DNA from: Clostridia bacterium
GTDB lineage: Bacteria > Bacillota > Clostridia > Oscillospirales > QAKW01
Assembly (NCBI GenBank): GCA_017464525.1
Contig: JAFTZM010000036.1
Span: forward strand, 1 to 64,000
Reading direction: 5' to 3'
DNA: 64,000 nucleotides
The notes beneath the pieces are model-generated. The model did no database searches. It was given only the letters and a program-made list of their open reading frames with translations, and had not been told where the DNA came from. How positions within the stretch are numbered: position 1 is the first letter of the stretch; every line of letters starts with the position of its first letter. The translations under genes were made by a program, and so were the position numbers. Shown here one piece after another: positions 19,301 through 29,305 of this stretch.

Positions 19301-19924
19301 CCGCTTTACCAGCCGGCTTCTCTTCTGGCCGGTGGCGGTCTCCAGCTCTTCCTTCAGTTCTGTAGCCTGCTGCTCCAGATCGATCTCGCTGAGCAGCAGC
19401 TTAATGGCCTCGGCGCCCATCATGGCCTTGAAATCATCCTCGTAACGCTCGGTATACTGCGCATACTCAGTATCATTGAGGATCTGCTTCTTGGCCAAGG
19501 GGGTATTGCCGGGATCCACAACGATATAGGAATCGAAATAAAGAACCTTTTCCAGATCCTTGGGGGAGATATCCAGCATCAGACCCATCCGGGCAGGGAT
19601 TCCCTTGAAGTACCAGATGTGGGATACAGGAGCAGCCAGTTCAATATGGCCCATCCGCTCACGGCGAACCTTGGCCTTGGTGACCTCAACGCCGCACTTT
19701 TCGCAGATCTTCCCCTTGAATTTAATTCTCTTATATTTACCGCAATGACACTCCCAGTCCTTGGTAGGCCCAAAGATCTTTTCGCAGAAAAGACCTTCCT
19801 TCTCGGGCTTGAGTGTTCTGTAATTTATCGTCTCGGGCTTGGTGACCTCACCGTAAGACCATTCACGGATCTTATCGGGGGAAGCAAGGCCGATCTTTAC
19901 GGCTTTAAACGTATTATATTCCAT
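16361..19924 (-). CDS. rpoC: RNA polymerase beta' subunit
   Basis: 1187 residues, full length. The N-terminal zinc site is [20 protein letters not shown], the catalytic Mg loop is [12 protein letters not shown] near residue 455, and the second zinc site is [13 protein letters not shown] near 880. The stop lies close upstream of the rpsL promoter. It starts 42 nt after rpoB; the GGAG there is rather far from the ATG (about 13 nt), which may lower initiation relative to rpoB. Confidence 0.98.
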   Translation of the reverse strand: MEYNTFKAVKIGLASPDKIREWSYGEVTKPETINYRTLKPEKEGLFCEKIFGPTKDWECHCGKYKRIKFKGKICEKCGVEVTKAKVRRERMGHIELAAPVSHIWYFKGIPARMGLMLDISPKDLEKVLYFDSYIVVDPGNTPLAKKQILNDTEYAQYTERYEDDFKAMMGAEAIKLLLSEIDLEQQATELKEELETATGQKRSRLVKRVEVVEAFRLSGNRPEWMIMDVIPVIPPEIRPMVQLDGGRFATSDLNDLYRRVINRNNRLKRLLELGAPEVIIRNEKRILQQAVDALIDNGRRGRPVTGQNNRPLKSLSDMLKGKQGRFRQNLLGKRVDYSGRSVIVVGPELKIYQCGLPKEMAIELFKPFVMKKLVADGMATNVKSAKKMVERMRKEVWDALESVIKDHPVLLNRAPTLHRLGIQAFEPVLVEGRALKLHPLVCTAFNADFDGDQMAVHVPLSAEAQAEARLLMLSANNLLKPQDGHPVTVPTQDMVLGSYYLTIVKHDEPGEGKAFKNEDEAIVAYDNGVVGLHSPVRIRRTGEWEGKMESRLVNCTVGQLIFNYAIPQDLGFVDRSDPAKIFDLEIQETVTKKTLDKIIYRCIKEKGSTVTAEMLDMVKAQGFKYSTRGSITVAASDMTVPPKKYELIEEAEKKITKILTSYRRGLISEDERYQLVISTWDETTKLVTDELKNYLDEFNPIYMMANSGARGSMNQIRQLAGMRGLMANTSGKAIEIPIRANFREGLNVLEYFISSRGARKGMADTALRTADSGYLTRRLVDVAQDVIIREADCGTVEGITVSKIAEGDTIIEKLRDRLIGRYLVNPFVDDATGEVLIPNDKLMTDGDVDILESKGVEAIEIRSALTCRSKHGVCAKCYGANLANGHPVNAGEAVGIISAQSIGEPGTQLTMRTFHTGGVASGGDITQGLPRVEELFEARRPKKAAVLAEATGIITRDTAERDAKDNCTPVIITTDDGEEIHISIPFGLKFRENLQGQRVEKGQIITDGVINPHDVLRLLGDIAAQDYLIKEVQNVYRLQGVDINDKHIEVIVRQMIRKVRIEENPQPDMLLGTLVNRYDVEDRNKELQARIDAGEEGINLIVASPVLLGITKASLATDSFLSAASFQETTKVLTDAAIHGKVDPLVGLKENVLIGRLVPAGTGMDQYRNLELESVDLPEADEEDLIS

Positions 19925-19966
19925 ATGAATGAATAGACTCCTTTCGCACTAAATCCTGCCAAACGA

Positions 19967-22900
19967 TCATTCGTCGAATAAGACCAGATCGGAATCCTGA
20001 TCCTCATCGTCTTCGTCATCATCGTCAAACAGATCGTCGCGATCCTCGTCCTGCTCCTCATCGGACCAGTTATCGAAATCGCCGTTGTCGTCCATTTCTT
20101 CCTGGCTGTCGTCCTCGGCGGCAGGGAGATCATCCTCGTCGTCCAACATATTGACCATGTCGGCGCCGTCCTTCGCTCTCTCCCGGAACCGTGCCTCGTA
20201 GATATCGTCCTCGTCGTCCTCAAAGGAATCACGCAGATCGATCTCTTCCATGTTCTGATCCAGGCACTTGAAGTCCAGACCCAAGGACTGCAGCTCCTTC
20301 ACCAATACCTTGAAGGATTCAGGAATACCGGGCTCGGGGATGTTCTGGCCCTTCACGATGGCTTCGAAGGCCTTCACACGGCCCACCACATCATCGGACT
20401 TCACGGTGAGAATCTCCTGCAAAGTAGAAGCAGCACCGTAAGCCTCCAGGGCCCAAACCTCCATCTCACCGAAACGCTGACCGCCGAACTGAGCCTTACC
20501 ACCCAGAGGCTGCTGGGTAACCAAGCTGTACGGACCGGTGGAACGGGCATGGATCTTATCGTCAACCAGATGGTGGAGCTTAAGGAAGTACATATAACCC
20601 ACAGTAACCGGGTTATCGAAGGGCAGACCGGTACGACCGTCATAAAGAACCGTCTTACCGTCCTCCCGCTTGCCGGCCATCTTCAGGCACTCACGGATAT
20701 CGCTTTCCACAGCGCCGTCGAATACGGGAGTCATCACCTTCCAGCCAAGAGCCTTAGCGGCATAGCCCAAGTGAACCTCCAGTACCTGACCGATGTTCAT
20801 ACGGGAAGGCACACCCAGAGGATTCAGTACGATATCTAGAGGAGTACCGTCGGGCAGGAAGGGCATATCCTCCTGAGGCAGGATGCGGGAAATAACGCCC
20901 TTGTTACCGTGGCGGCCTGCCATCTTATCGCCCACGCTGATCTTACGCTTCTGGGCAATATAAACACGAACCACCTTATTCACGCCGGGGGACAGCTCAT
21001 CGCTGTTCTCCTGGGTAAAGATCTTCACATCCACGATGGTGCCGTATTCGCCGTGGGGCACCCGCAGAGAGGTATCTCTTACTTCACGGGCCTTTTCGCC
21101 GAAGATGGCACGAAGCAGCTTTTCCTCGGCAGTCAGCTCCGTTTCACCCTTGGGGGTAACACGGCCCACCAGGATATCGCCGGAGTGGACCTCGGCACCG
21201 ATACGGATAATACCGCTGGCATCCAGATCCTTCAGCGCATCCTCACCCACATTGGGAACATCACGTGTGATCTCCTCGGGGCCCAGCTTGGTGCTTCTGG
21301 CCTCGATCTCATACTCTTCAATATGAATGGAGGTATAAAGATCCTCCTTCACCAGACGCTCATTCAGCAGAACAGCGTCCTCGTAGTTATAGCCCTCCCA
21401 GGTCATAAAGCCGATGAGCATATTCCGGCCCAGAGCGATCTCACCGTTCTGGGTGGAGGGACCGTCGGCAATGATCTGGTCTGCTTCAATGATCTCGCCT
21501 ACCCGCACGATGGGCTTCTGGTTGATACAGGTGCCCTGGTTGGAGCGCAGGAACTTGGTGAGCTCATAGGTGTCCTTTTCCCCGCCGCCGACGTTCACAA
21601 CGATCTTATCGGCAGAGACATATTCAACTGTACCGGCACGCTTGGCAACGATACAAACGCCGCTATCGTGGGCGATCTTATATTCCATACCGGTACCGAC
21701 CACCGGTGCTTCGGGGCGCAGCAGGGGCACAGCCTGACGCTGCATGTTTGCACCCATCAGGGCACGGTTGGCGTCGTCGTTCTCCAGGAAGGGGATCATG
21801 GCAGTTGCAGAGGAGACCATCATCCGGGGAGAAACGTCCACAAAATCGATATATTTGCCCTCGACCTCAATGATCTCATCCCGGCGGCGGGCAGTTACAC
21901 GCTCACGCACAAAGCAGCCGTTCTCATCCAGGGGCTCATTGGCCTGAGCAATGGTATAATCATCCTCCACATCGGCGGTCATATACACGATCTCATCGGT
22001 GACCCGGCCGGTCTCCTTATCCATCTTGCGGTAGGGAGCCTCAATGAAGCCGTACTCATTGATCCGGGCATAGGATGCCAGGTAAGAGATCAGACCGATG
22101 TTGGGGCCTTCAGGGGTCTCAATGGGGCACATTCTGCCGTAATGGGTATAGTGGATATCACGCACCTCGAAGCCGGCACGGTCACGGCTCAGACCACCGG
22201 GGCCCAGTGCAGAAAGACGGCGTTTATGAGTCAGCTCGGCCAGAGGGTTGTTCTGATCCATGAACTGGGACAAGGGAGAGGAACCGAAGAATTCCTTAAT
22301 GGCAGCCACCACAGGGCGCACATTGATCAGCGCCTGCGGGGTCACAGAATCGGTATCCTGCAGGGACATCCGTTCCTTGATGGTACGCTCCATACGGGCA
22401 AAGCCGATCCGGAACTGGTTCTGCAGCAGCTCGCCGACACCGCGGATACGGCGGTTACCCAGATGGTCGATATCGTCAAAGGTACCGATGCCGTAAGTCA
22501 GGCCGATCAAGTAGCTGACGGTTGCCATCATATCGTCCACAATAATATGCTTGGGGATCAGCTCCAGGCGGCGCAGGGCGCACTGCTCTTTGATCTGCTC
22601 CTCGGTTTCGCAACTTTCCAGGATCTCCTTCAAAACGGTGAAGCGGACCCGCTCGTTCAGGCCGCACTCCATGGGATCAAAGGAGAGGAACTTGGAGGCA
22701 TCAACCATACCGTTGGAGAATACATTGATAACGGTCTCGCCCACCTGAACCTTCACATTGAACACGCCGGCATCTTCAATGGCCTGAGCCAGAGCACGGT
22801 CAATCTTCACCCCTGCATCTGCCAGCACCTCGCCGGTCATGGGGGCAACGACCGCCTCGGCAGTTACCTGGTGTACCAGGCGTTCTGCCAGAGCCATCTT

Positions 22901-23773
22901 CATATTATATTTATGGATACCTACCCGGGACTGATCGTAGCGCTTATCATCGAAAAAGAGGTTGGTCATATGGGTCACTGCGCTTTCAACAGCAGCAGGC
23001 TCGCCGGGACGCAGCTTCTTGTAAACCTCGATCAGGCCTTCGTTGGTATTGTGAGCCGTATCCTTCTCCAGGGTCTTGGTGATATACTCGCCGGCGCCGA
23101 ACAGATCGGTGATGGTGGCATTATCGCCCAGATTCAGGTGGCAGAAGGGGCTGTAGGGATCCTTGGCAGCAAAGTAGCCCAAGGAACGCACAAAGGTGGT
23201 AATGGGCAGCTTGCGGTTTTTATCGATACGGGTGTAGATCACGTCGAAGGAATCGGTCTCATACTCCAACCATGCGCCCCGGTTGGGGATGACCTGAGTC
23301 TTATAGAGGGGGTTACCGCCCTTATCCAACTCCTTGGCGTAATAGATGCCGGGGGAACGGACCAGCTGAGATACAACAACACGCTCTGCACCGTTGATCA
23401 CAAAGGTACCGCTTTCGGTCATCAGGGGGAAATCGCCCATATAGATCTCCTGCTCCTTCAGCTCGCCGGTCTCGTTATTGGTGAGGCGAACCAGAGCCTG
23501 AATGGGCGCAGCATAGGTGGTATCCCGGGACTTGCACTCAAGCACATCATACTTCGGGGGCTCGTTCATGCTGAAGTCCAGGAAATCCAGCACCAGATTT
23601 CCGGAATAATCCGTGATGGGAGAAACATCCTCAAATACTTCCTTCAGACCCACATCCAGGAACCACTGGTAGGAATTCTTCTGGATCTCAATGAGGTTCG
23701 GCATTTCCAAGATCTCATCGATCTTGTTAAAGCTCATCCGTGTGTTTTTGCCCAAGACTTTCTCTTTCGGCAT
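19967..23773 (-). CDS. rpoB: RNA polymerase beta subunit
   Basis: About 1268 residues from the ATG at 23773 (GGAGTG upstream; an adjacent TTG at 23776 is in frame). The rifampicin pocket [20 protein letters not shown] is the susceptible form. Sandwich and C-terminal clamp regions are present ([20 protein letters not shown]). After the last conserved part there is a tail of about 85 residues very rich in Asp/Glu ([13 protein letters not shown]), longer than the short tail usual for the subunit. It has its own promoter at 23937-23965 and a 160-nt leader; rplJ/rplL are not adjacent. Confidence 0.98.
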   Translation of the reverse strand: MPKEKVLGKNTRMSFNKIDEILEMPNLIEIQKNSYQWFLDVGLKEVFEDVSPITDYSGNLVLDFLDFSMNEPPKYDVLECKSRDTTYAAPIQALVRLTNNETGELKEQEIYMGDFPLMTESGTFVINGAERVVVSQLVRSPGIYYAKELDKGGNPLYKTQVIPNRGAWLEYETDSFDVIYTRIDKNRKLPITTFVRSLGYFAAKDPYSPFCHLNLGDNATITDLFGAGEYITKTLEKDTAHNTNEGLIEVYKKLRPGEPAAVESAVTHMTNLFFDDKRYDQSRVGIHKYNMKMALAERLVHQVTAEAVVAPMTGEVLADAGVKIDRALAQAIEDAGVFNVKVQVGETVINVFSNGMVDASKFLSFDPMECGLNERVRFTVLKEILESCETEEQIKEQCALRRLELIPKHIIVDDMMATVSYLIGLTYGIGTFDDIDHLGNRRIRGVGELLQNQFRIGFARMERTIKERMSLQDTDSVTPQALINVRPVVAAIKEFFGSSPLSQFMDQNNPLAELTHKRRLSALGPGGLSRDRAGFEVRDIHYTHYGRMCPIETPEGPNIGLISYLASYARINEYGFIEAPYRKMDKETGRVTDEIVYMTADVEDDYTIAQANEPLDENGCFVRERVTARRRDEIIEVEGKYIDFVDVSPRMMVSSATAMIPFLENDDANRALMGANMQRQAVPLLRPEAPVVGTGMEYKIAHDSGVCIVAKRAGTVEYVSADKIVVNVGGGEKDTYELTKFLRSNQGTCINQKPIVRVGEIIEADQIIADGPSTQNGEIALGRNMLIGFMTWEGYNYEDAVLLNERLVKEDLYTSIHIEEYEIEARSTKLGPEEITRDVPNVGEDALKDLDASGIIRIGAEVHSGDILVGRVTPKGETELTAEEKLLRAIFGEKAREVRDTSLRVPHGEYGTIVDVKIFTQENSDELSPGVNKVVRVYIAQKRKISVGDKMAGRHGNKGVISRILPQEDMPFLPDGTPLDIVLNPLGVPSRMNIGQVLEVHLGYAAKALGWKVMTPVFDGAVESDIRECLKMAGKREDGKTVLYDGRTGLPFDNPVTVGYMYFLKLHHLVDDKIHARSTGPYSLVTQQPLGGKAQFGGQRFGEMEVWALEAYGAASTLQEILTVKSDDVVGRVKAFEAIVKGQNIPEPGIPESFKVLVKELQSLGLDFKCLDQNMEEIDLRDSFEDDEDDIYEARFRERAKDGADMVNMLDDEDDLPAAEDDSQEEMDDNGDFDNWSDEEQDEDRDDLFDDDDEDDEDQDSDLVLFDE

Positions 23774-23936
23774 CAATAAATCACTCCGTTTCTTTTATAG
23801 TAGATCCTTTTTTAAACAAACTTAAAAATAATAGAAAAATTCTCCGTTTTGCACGATAAAACTTTAAAATTTCTTGGAAATTTCTACATATCGAGCGGTT
23901 TCAGAGCGATACTTTTCCATTATGATACAGTTTAAT

Positions 23937-23965
23937 ATTGTAACATCAGTCAAACAACTTGTCAA
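23937..23965 (-). promoter_or_regulatory. rpoBC promoter
   Basis: TTGACA (23960-23965), 17-nt spacer, TACAAT (23937-23942). The 160-nt untranslated leader between it and rpoB shows no known ribosomal-protein leader motif to me. Confidence 0.88.
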
Positions 23966-24052
23966 GGGTTATTTTCAATTTTTTTCAAAGGATCTGTTCG
24001 CATCTGTTCGGTTTTGATGAAAAAAATCCACCAAAAGTAATTGAAAAGCATT

Positions 24053-24082
24053 AAAAAATGCGCCCTTTTGGGCGCATTTTTT
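24053..24082. terminator. bidirectional terminator upstream of rpoB, after the lipoprotein gene
   Basis: AAAAAATGCGCCC-TTTT-GGGCGCATTTTTT, a perfect 13-bp stem with A- and T-tracts on both sides. Confidence 0.85.
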
Positions 24083-24084
24083 AA

Positions 24085-24807
24085 TTAAAATTCAGGCAGC
24101 TGCAGCGTGCCGTCCTCCAAGGCCCATTGGGGATACTCCTTGAAGGAAACGAATTGGGTGGGCGTGGTGCCGTCCTCGGTATAGAAAGAGAAATCCAGGA
24201 TTACACAATTCCCATCGTGGTCGGTGGCCTCCCCCTTGATCACCGCCTCCCGGCGGGCGGGGTAGGTCAGTTCTGTTTCCACCCGGTCAATATAATAATA
24301 ATCGGAATAGGAATAGTTGACGCAGCGGGCGGTAATCAGCGTTTTGCCGTCTACCGTCTCCTTGCGGTAGCCGATCAGTTCGGCAAAAGGCACATCCCGC
24401 AGGCTGTCTGCTTTTAAGAAGACCACATCATCATCCTTGAGGCCGTAGGTCACCCCAAAGCGCTTGGCGATCTCCTCCACCGCCTTTCCGGTATAGTTGA
24501 CCCCGCCGCTCACATAGGTCTTATCCTCTTCAGCCACGAAATAGGCGCAGTACCATTTGAACCATTCCAGCTCCATGGGCTGTTCCGGGGTGAATTCATA
24601 CATGGCGTCCACCCGGTAATCCTTGACCAGATCGAAAAACTGACGGCGCAGGTCATCGGAAATTTCAGCGTTATACCATTCCGATTTTGCTTGAGGCGTA
24701 TCCGCCGCACCGGGAGTTACGTTCTCATTCTCCTCCGGTACATCCGGCTTGGCACAGCCGCTGAAAAGCATCAAAACAGCCAATAATAAAGCGATCAGTT
24801 TTTTCAT
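24085..24807 (-). CDS. putative lipoprotein, unknown function
   Basis: 240 residues from the ATG at 24807, set by AGGAGG 7 nt upstream. Lipoprotein signal MKKLIALLLAVLMLFSGCAK with Cys near residue 18, a short acidic/Pro linker, then an extracellular domain rich in Tyr, Trp, Asp and Glu. I recognise no family. The ribosome-binding site directly abuts the end of the 276-bp repeat at 24821, so the repeat separates this gene from the sigma/anti-sigma pair. It may have belonged to that operon before insertion, or may now rely on a promoter within the repeat. Confidence 0.8.
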   Translation of the reverse strand: MKKLIALLLAVLMLFSGCAKPDVPEENENVTPGAADTPQAKSEWYNAEISDDLRRQFFDLVKDYRVDAMYEFTPEQPMELEWFKWYCAYFVAEEDKTYVSGGVNYTGKAVEEIAKRFGVTYGLKDDDVVFLKADSLRDVPFAELIGYRKETVDGKTLITARCVNYSYSDYYYIDRVETELTYPARREAVIKGEATDHDGNCVILDFSFYTEDGTTPTQFVSFKEYPQWALEDGTLQLPEF

Positions 24808-24820
24808 ATTCAATCCTCCT

Positions 24821-25096
24821 TAGCCAAAGCATTGATACTTGAACCGGATTTTGGAACACGTATTTTCCGCTGAGGCTTTGTTGAAATACTCGCAAATCCG
24901 CCAGGATTTGCTCCGTTTTACGCCGTGCCCACCGAAAAATTCATTGTTCCAAAATTCTGCGACCTGAAAGGCGCGGTTTTTTGAATGATTTTTGGTGAAG
25001 CGGAGCGAATAAGGCTGGCGCCTATTGGCGACAATGAGCCAAAAAGCATTGAAAAACCGCCCTTTCAGGCCGATTCAAGTTTCAATGCTTTGGCTA
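24821..25096. mobile_element. 276-bp MITE-like repeat, copy 1
   Basis: Near-identical to 57570-57845, with the same length. The ends are inverted repeats of 23 bp with one mismatch (TAGCCAAAGCATTGATACTT at left). A TA dinucleotide at each end is consistent with TA target duplication of the Tc1/mariner/IS630 type. The interior folds into two long hairpin arms (GATTTTGGAACA/TGTTCCAAAATTC enclosing GCAAATCC/GGATTTGC, and CCTGAAAGG.../...CCTTTCAGG). No transposase is encoded. The right end provides the final codons SQSIET and stop of the gene at 25075. Confidence 0.85.
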
Positions 25097-25743
25097 AAGA
25101 CCGATGCAGCCACCGCCAGAAGCTCCTCCCGGGGCAGGTTGCCGTTGATCAGATACATAAAATCCCCTTCGGTAAAAAGCAGGCAGGAATAGGCGCCGTT
25201 CTGAATATAAATGGCCTCATATTCCTCTGCTAAGGTGATCCTTTCATAGCTTTGGGTTCCCAGATAGAAGGATGCCTGATCCCCGGAGGGGTACTGGGCA
25301 AAGCAAAAGAAATCGCTGCCCGCCCCTTCATAAAGAAGGTAGGTCTCATCTGCTTCGCTCTGATCCCGGATCAAGGTATATCCGGCGGGAAGATAGGTGG
25401 GATGCTTTGCAACAAAGGGAACCCGTTCATCGGCTCGGAAACAGACAGTCGCTCCGTTCTCATAGCGTTCAACAGAAAAATCCGCATCCCTTCCCTGGAG
25501 GCTGGCAACCCCCAGAGTGACCGCAGAGCCCATCAGCACCACCGCCCCCGCCAGGCAGGCCGCCCGCTTGACGGCGGTATTGACCAGCGAATAATAGATT
25601 TTTTTCCGGCGGATCAGCAAGCGCTCCGCTTTTTTCTCAGCCCCCCCGGAGAGAGAAGCCTCCCCTTGGAGGGATGCAGCAAGGGCCCGGTGGCGGGCGC
25701 CGAAAACATCCCGGAGCTGTTGCATTTCCGATTGATCAAACAT
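25075..25743 (-). CDS. anti-sigma-like membrane protein with DUF4367-type domain
   Basis: 222 residues from the ATG at 25743, which overlaps the sigma stop by 8 nt (GGAGAG upstream). Cytosolic N-terminus of about 55 residues, one membrane helix (AACLAGAVVLMGSAVTLGVA), then an extracellular domain (PTYLPAGYTLIRDQ, ending YLINGNLPREELLAVAASV) resembling DUF4367 domains seen beside ECF sigma factors. I infer that it holds the sigma factor at the membrane. The last six residues SQSIET and the stop codon come from the 276-bp repeat, so the original C-terminus may have been trimmed or replaced. Confidence 0.85.
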   Translation of the reverse strand: MFDQSEMQQLRDVFGARHRALAASLQGEASLSGGAEKKAERLLIRRKKIYYSLVNTAVKRAACLAGAVVLMGSAVTLGVASLQGRDADFSVERYENGATVCFRADERVPFVAKHPTYLPAGYTLIRDQSEADETYLLYEGAGSDFFCFAQYPSGDQASFYLGTQSYERITLAEEYEAIYIQNGAYSCLLFTEGDFMYLINGNLPREELLAVAASVFSQSIET

Positions 25744-26269
25744 TTTGCATCTCTCCTTCCTCCAAAGCCTCACGCACCAATGCTCTGGCCCGTTCCAACC
25801 GTTTCCGAACGGCGGCCGGTGAAATCTTCAACAGCCTTGCGATCTCCTTAGAGCTGAAGCCGTAATAGACCGTCAGTTCCAGCACATCCCGATAAACAGA
25901 GGGCATTGCAGCAATGCAATCCCAGAGCACCCGCTCCCCCAGCCGCTGCTGGGGATCGCTATCGGGGGCGGCCCCCAGGGAAAGCTCCTCCATGTTATCT
26001 GCTCCCCGCCGCTTTTCCTTCCGCAGGAGATCCACCGCAATATTGCGGGTAACAAGATACAAAAATCCCTTCAGCTCCACATCGGTGCAGTGCTCCAGCT
26101 TTTTGCTGCTCCGGATCACCGCCACCATGACCTCCTGCACTGCTTCCTCGGCCAGCTGCTCATCCTTTAATTTTAAAAGCGCAATATACTTTATAAGCCC
26201 CTTATACCGGTACCAGATCTCTTCGATCCGATCCCGTTCCCCGGGGAGCATCATTAAAAAGCCAACCAC
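25736..26269 (-). CDS. ECF-type RNA polymerase sigma factor
   Basis: 177 residues. Region 2 contains KGLIKYIALLKLKDEQLAEE and FLYLVTRNIAVDLLRKEKRR; region 4 has the helix-turn-helix YYGFSSKEIARLLKISPAAV followed by RKRLERARALVRE. No region 1 or 3, as expected for ECF factors. The start is uncertain: GTG at 26269 or ATG codons at 26254/26251, none with a strong ribosome-binding site. The gene overlaps the putative anti-sigma gene, a standard arrangement. The signal it answers is unknown. Confidence 0.9.
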   Translation of the reverse strand: MVGFLMMLPGERDRIEEIWYRYKGLIKYIALLKLKDEQLAEEAVQEVMVAVIRSSKKLEHCTDVELKGFLYLVTRNIAVDLLRKEKRRGADNMEELSLGAAPDSDPQQRLGERVLWDCIAAMPSVYRDVLELTVYYGFSSKEIARLLKISPAAVRKRLERARALVREALEEGEMQNV

Positions 26270-26333
26270 TTTCCCGGATACCCTTTCTATTCATTTTCAT
26301 TTAATAAATCGTTTCAGCCGGCAAAATTGTGAC

Positions 26334-26369
26334 AAAAAATAAAAGCTCCGATAAAAAATCGGAGCTTTT
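26334..26369 (-). terminator. rplS terminator
   Basis: AAAAGCTCCGAT / ATCGGAGCTTTT with a 5-nt loop, followed on the minus strand by TATTTTTTG. Confidence 0.85.
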
Positions 26370-26380
26370 GCGGTTTAAAA

Positions 26381-26722
26381 TTAAACCTTTTGCTTTACGC
26401 GGGCAGCCTTACCTACGCGATCACGCAGATAGTACAGCTTAGCACGGCGAACCTTACCGGAACGAACCAGCTCAACCTTCGCAACGTTGGGGGAATGAAC
26501 CAGGAAGGTTCTCTCCACGCCGCAGCCATAGGCTACACGGCGAACGGTAAAGGTAGAAGAGATGCCGTTATTGTGCTTAGAAATGATGGTACCCTCGAAA
26601 GCCTGGATACGCTCTTTGTTCCCCTCTTTGATCTTCACGCTGACACGAACGGTATCGCCAACGTTCAGAACGGGAACTTCGGTCTTCAATTGCTCATTAG
26701 TAACTGCTTTTAACAAATCCAT
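26381..26722 (-). CDS. rplS: 50S ribosomal protein L19
   Basis: 113 residues from the ATG at 26722 (AGGAGG upstream), the family length; a reading beginning at 26824 would cover the promoter and is rejected. Typical L19 sequence: [40 protein letters not shown] and [20 protein letters not shown]. It sits at the 30S/50S interface. It has its own promoter and terminator; trmD and rimM are not adjacent. Confidence 0.97.
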   Translation of the reverse strand: MDLLKAVTNEQLKTEVPVLNVGDTVRVSVKIKEGNKERIQAFEGTIISKHNNGISSTFTVRRVAYGCGVERTFLVHSPNVAKVELVRSGKVRRAKLYYLRDRVGKAARVKQKV

Positions 26723-26795
26723 TTTACAGTTCCTCCTTCTTTCATCGGACATTCGTGCGAGCAACAGCAGAGGACTATCCGTTTTATGCCAAAAT

Positions 26796-26824
26796 AGTAT
26801 AACACACCGTTTTCTATTTTGCAA
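26796..26824 (-). promoter_or_regulatory. rplS promoter
   Basis: TTGCAA (26819-26824), 17-nt spacer, TATACT (26796-26801). The -35 overlaps the 3' end of the metallophosphoesterase gene. Confidence 0.8.
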
Positions 26825-27620
26825 GTGTTTTTTTAGATTTTACTGAAATTTCCACAATTTCCGGAAAATTGAAGAGCCGGAGGGGCAGGCGGGTATTACC
26901 CAGACCGCCGCCTACGATGAGATCGGTTCCCTTTTCCCGGTAATGCCCCTGTGAATATTTCGGGAAGAAGCCCTCTCCCGGAGCATAGATGGCTCCAAAG
27001 AAAGGAAGGTGCGCCACCCCGCCGTGGGTATGGCCGGAGATCTGCAGATCGATCTCATGCTCCCGCACCTGCAGCTCCGAATAAAAATCCGCCGGGCGGT
27101 GAACGGCCACGATCTTATAGCCCTCCTCTTCTTCGAATTGCTTCAGCACTTGCAGTGCCTCACCGAAGGGAAGTTCAAAATGGTCGGTGACGCCCATGAG
27201 CTTGATCCCGCAGGTCTCCACCCACTCATTCCGCAGCACTGTTACATTGCGCAGCCGGCTGCAGATCTCCCCGAAGGTGCCCCGCTCCCGCTCATGGTTG
27301 CCGCAAAGGTAAAAGGTGGGGGCGATGCGGCCGCAGCCGTTGGCAAAGGCCACCCCCACGGGGATATCGGGCTTCCGCTTATCTACCAGATCCCCGGCGA
27401 TGACGATCAGATCCGGCCGCAGGGAGGCGATCCGTTTCAGCAACGGCCGGTTTTCCCTGCCGTAGACCTTATTATGCAGATCGGAAAGCAGCACGATCTT
27501 CAGATCCTTTTGCAGTTTTTCGCTCTGCAGTTCGTAACGGTGCACGGTAAATACATTATTATAAAGAAGAAACAATCCGAAAATCAGCAGGATCGCTCCC
27601 AAAAGGATCCACCAAAGCAT
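26814..27620 (-). CDS. membrane-anchored metallophosphoesterase (YkuE/YaeI-like)
   Basis: 268 residues. An N-terminal membrane anchor ([18 protein letters not shown]) is followed by a calcineurin-like domain with all metal motifs: SDLHN (D47, H49), AGDLVD (D77), CGNHE (N108, H109) and GHTHGG near residue 197. Family members cleave phosphoesters, including UDP-diacylglucosamine or other lipid-linked substrates; which one is unknown here. The ATG shares a base with the argS stop, so translation is probably coupled. I rejected the longer reading from 27692, which lies within argS. Confidence 0.9.
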   Translation of the reverse strand: MLWWILLGAILLIFGLFLLYNNVFTVHRYELQSEKLQKDLKIVLLSDLHNKVYGRENRPLLKRIASLRPDLIVIAGDLVDKRKPDIPVGVAFANGCGRIAPTFYLCGNHERERGTFGEICSRLRNVTVLRNEWVETCGIKLMGVTDHFELPFGEALQVLKQFEEEEGYKIVAVHRPADFYSELQVREHEIDLQISGHTHGGVAHLPFFGAIYAPGEGFFPKYSQGHYREKGTDLIVGGGLGNTRLPLRLFNFPEIVEISVKSKKTLAK

Positions 27621-29305
27621 TACATTTTTTCCGGTGCATCGATGCCCATCACGGAAAGGGCATTGGCGATGGTATTCTTGGTGGCCACGCAAAGGGTCAG
27701 CCGAGCCTGCTGAACTGCAGCTGCCTCGCCCTTGATGCGGCAGGCGTTATAGAAGCTATGGAAGCAGCCGGCCACCTGCATGATATAGTGTGTCAGCCGG
27801 GAGGTCTCCAGGGCATCGGCGCAATTCACGATCTCTTCGGGGAAGTTAGCCACCGCCCGGATCAGCGCCCGTTCCTCGGCAGTTTCAAACAGCTCGGGAG
27901 CGATCTCGCCGCCCTGATAGGTCACCCCCAGTTCCTCCAGGGTGCGGATGATGCTACAGATTCTGGCGTGGGCATACTGCACATAATAGAGGGGGTTTTC
28001 GTTATCCTGCTTCAGGGCCAGATCCAGATCGAAATCCATGGCGCTATCGCACCGGTTCAGATTGAAGAAGAAACGGGCGGCATCGGCGGGGATCTCATTG
28101 AGCAGATCGGCCAGGGTGATGCTCTTACCGGTACGCTTGGACATCCGGAAGGGTTCACCGTCCTTCATCAGCCGCACCAGCTGCATCAGCACAAACTGCA
28201 GCTTATCCTGATCCTGGCCGATGGCGGCCATGGCAGCCTTGAAACGCAGGGTATGGCCATGGTGATCGGCGCCAAATACATCGATGCAGCGGTCAAATTT
28301 CCGCTTTTCAAACTTATTGCGGTGGTAGGCGATATCTACTGCATAGTAGGTATAGAAGCCATTGGCCTTTACCAATACCTCATCCTTTTCACAGCCGAAC
28401 TCGGTGGCCTTGAACCACTTAGCGCCCTCCTGCTCATACATCCAGCCCCGATCCTCCAGCAGCTTGACGGTTTCTGCCACATAGCCGCTTTCATGGAGGG
28501 TGGACTCCAGGAACCACTCGTCAAAGTGGATCTTATACTTGGCAAGGTCGCTCTTCATCCGGGCAATATTGTTTTCCAGACCGAAGGCGATGAGCTTAGG
28601 CGTTACCACATCCTCTGCTTCCTCTGCCGCTTCGGGATGAGCCTCATAATAAGTCTTGGCCAGAACCTTGATATCATCGCCATGGTAACCGTTTTCGGGG
28701 AACTCTACAGACTCCTCCCCATGGAGCAGCTGCTGCAGCCGGGTATAGAGGGAGAGGCCGAAGAGGGCCACCTGATTGCCTGCATTATTGACATAAAACT
28801 CCTTATGCACCTCGGCACCGGCCCAAGCCAGCACATTGGCCAGGCTATCTCCCACAACACCGCCCCGGGCGTTGCCCATATGCATGGGGCCGGTGGGGTT
28901 GGCGGAGACAAATTCCACCATGATCCGTTCGCCGTTGAGGCGGTCGGTCTTACCGTAATCGGTGCCCAGCTCAGCGGCGGTCTTCGCCACCTCTGCAAAG
29001 TAAGCGCCGCCAAGATAAAAGTTCAGAAAACCGGGGCCGGCCACCTCTGCACGCTCGATCTCAGGACAAGCAGGCAGGTGCTCCAGCAGCAAATTGCCGA
29101 TCATCTGGGGTGCCTTTTTCAGCACCCGCACATTCTTCATGGCAAAGTTGCTGGAAAAATCGCCGTTCTGCACTTCACGGGGCTGCTCGATATCAAAGGG
29201 CAGCAACTCTGCCTCAGGCAGCAGCCCTTCGGCCACGCAGGCCTGATAGCTTTCCAGAATCAGATCCCGGATCTTCCGGTTCATTTCATTTACAGGATTT
29301 TTCAT
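27620..29305 (-). CDS. argS: arginyl-tRNA synthetase
   Basis: 561 residues, class I synthetase. The N-terminal additional domain is followed by the HIGH-equivalent PTGPMHMGNARGG near residue 120, the KMSKS-equivalent FRMSKRTGKSITLADL near 365, and a DALR anticodon-binding domain to the end (LTHYIMQVAGCFHSFYNACR). It overlaps the DUF1934 gene by 20 nt at its start, an order also found in other Bacillota. Confidence 0.97.
   Translation of the reverse strand: MKNPVNEMNRKIRDLILESYQACVAEGLLPEAELLPFDIEQPREVQNGDFSSNFAMKNVRVLKKAPQMIGNLLLEHLPACPEIERAEVAGPGFLNFYLGGAYFAEVAKTAAELGTDYGKTDRLNGERIMVEFVSANPTGPMHMGNARGGVVGDSLANVLAWAGAEVHKEFYVNNAGNQVALFGLSLYTRLQQLLHGEESVEFPENGYHGDDIKVLAKTYYEAHPEAAEEAEDVVTPKLIAFGLENNIARMKSDLAKYKIHFDEWFLESTLHESGYVAETVKLLEDRGWMYEQEGAKWFKATEFGCEKDEVLVKANGFYTYYAVDIAYHRNKFEKRKFDRCIDVFGADHHGHTLRFKAAMAAIGQDQDKLQFVLMQLVRLMKDGEPFRMSKRTGKSITLADLLNEIPADAARFFFNLNRCDSAMDFDLDLALKQDNENPLYYVQYAHARICSIIRTLEELGVTYQGGEIAPELFETAEERALIRAVANFPEEIVNCADALETSRLTHYIMQVAGCFHSFYNACRIKGEAAAVQQARLTLCVATKNTIANALSVMGIDAPEKM

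Noticed and set aside
16508..19936. Very long open frame (over 1100 codons) opposite rpoC, and similar ones opposite rpoB (20909-23779), fusA (13046-14650) and argS (27758-29332)
   Set aside because: They mirror highly expressed genes with strong codon bias, lack ribosome-binding sites, and show composition typical of antisense shadows.
24985..25233. Frame beginning MIFGEAERIRL within the 276-bp repeat, also present at 57734
   Set aside because: Substitutions between the copies change amino acids freely, the frames run out of the repeat, and the hairpin structure explains the sequence better.
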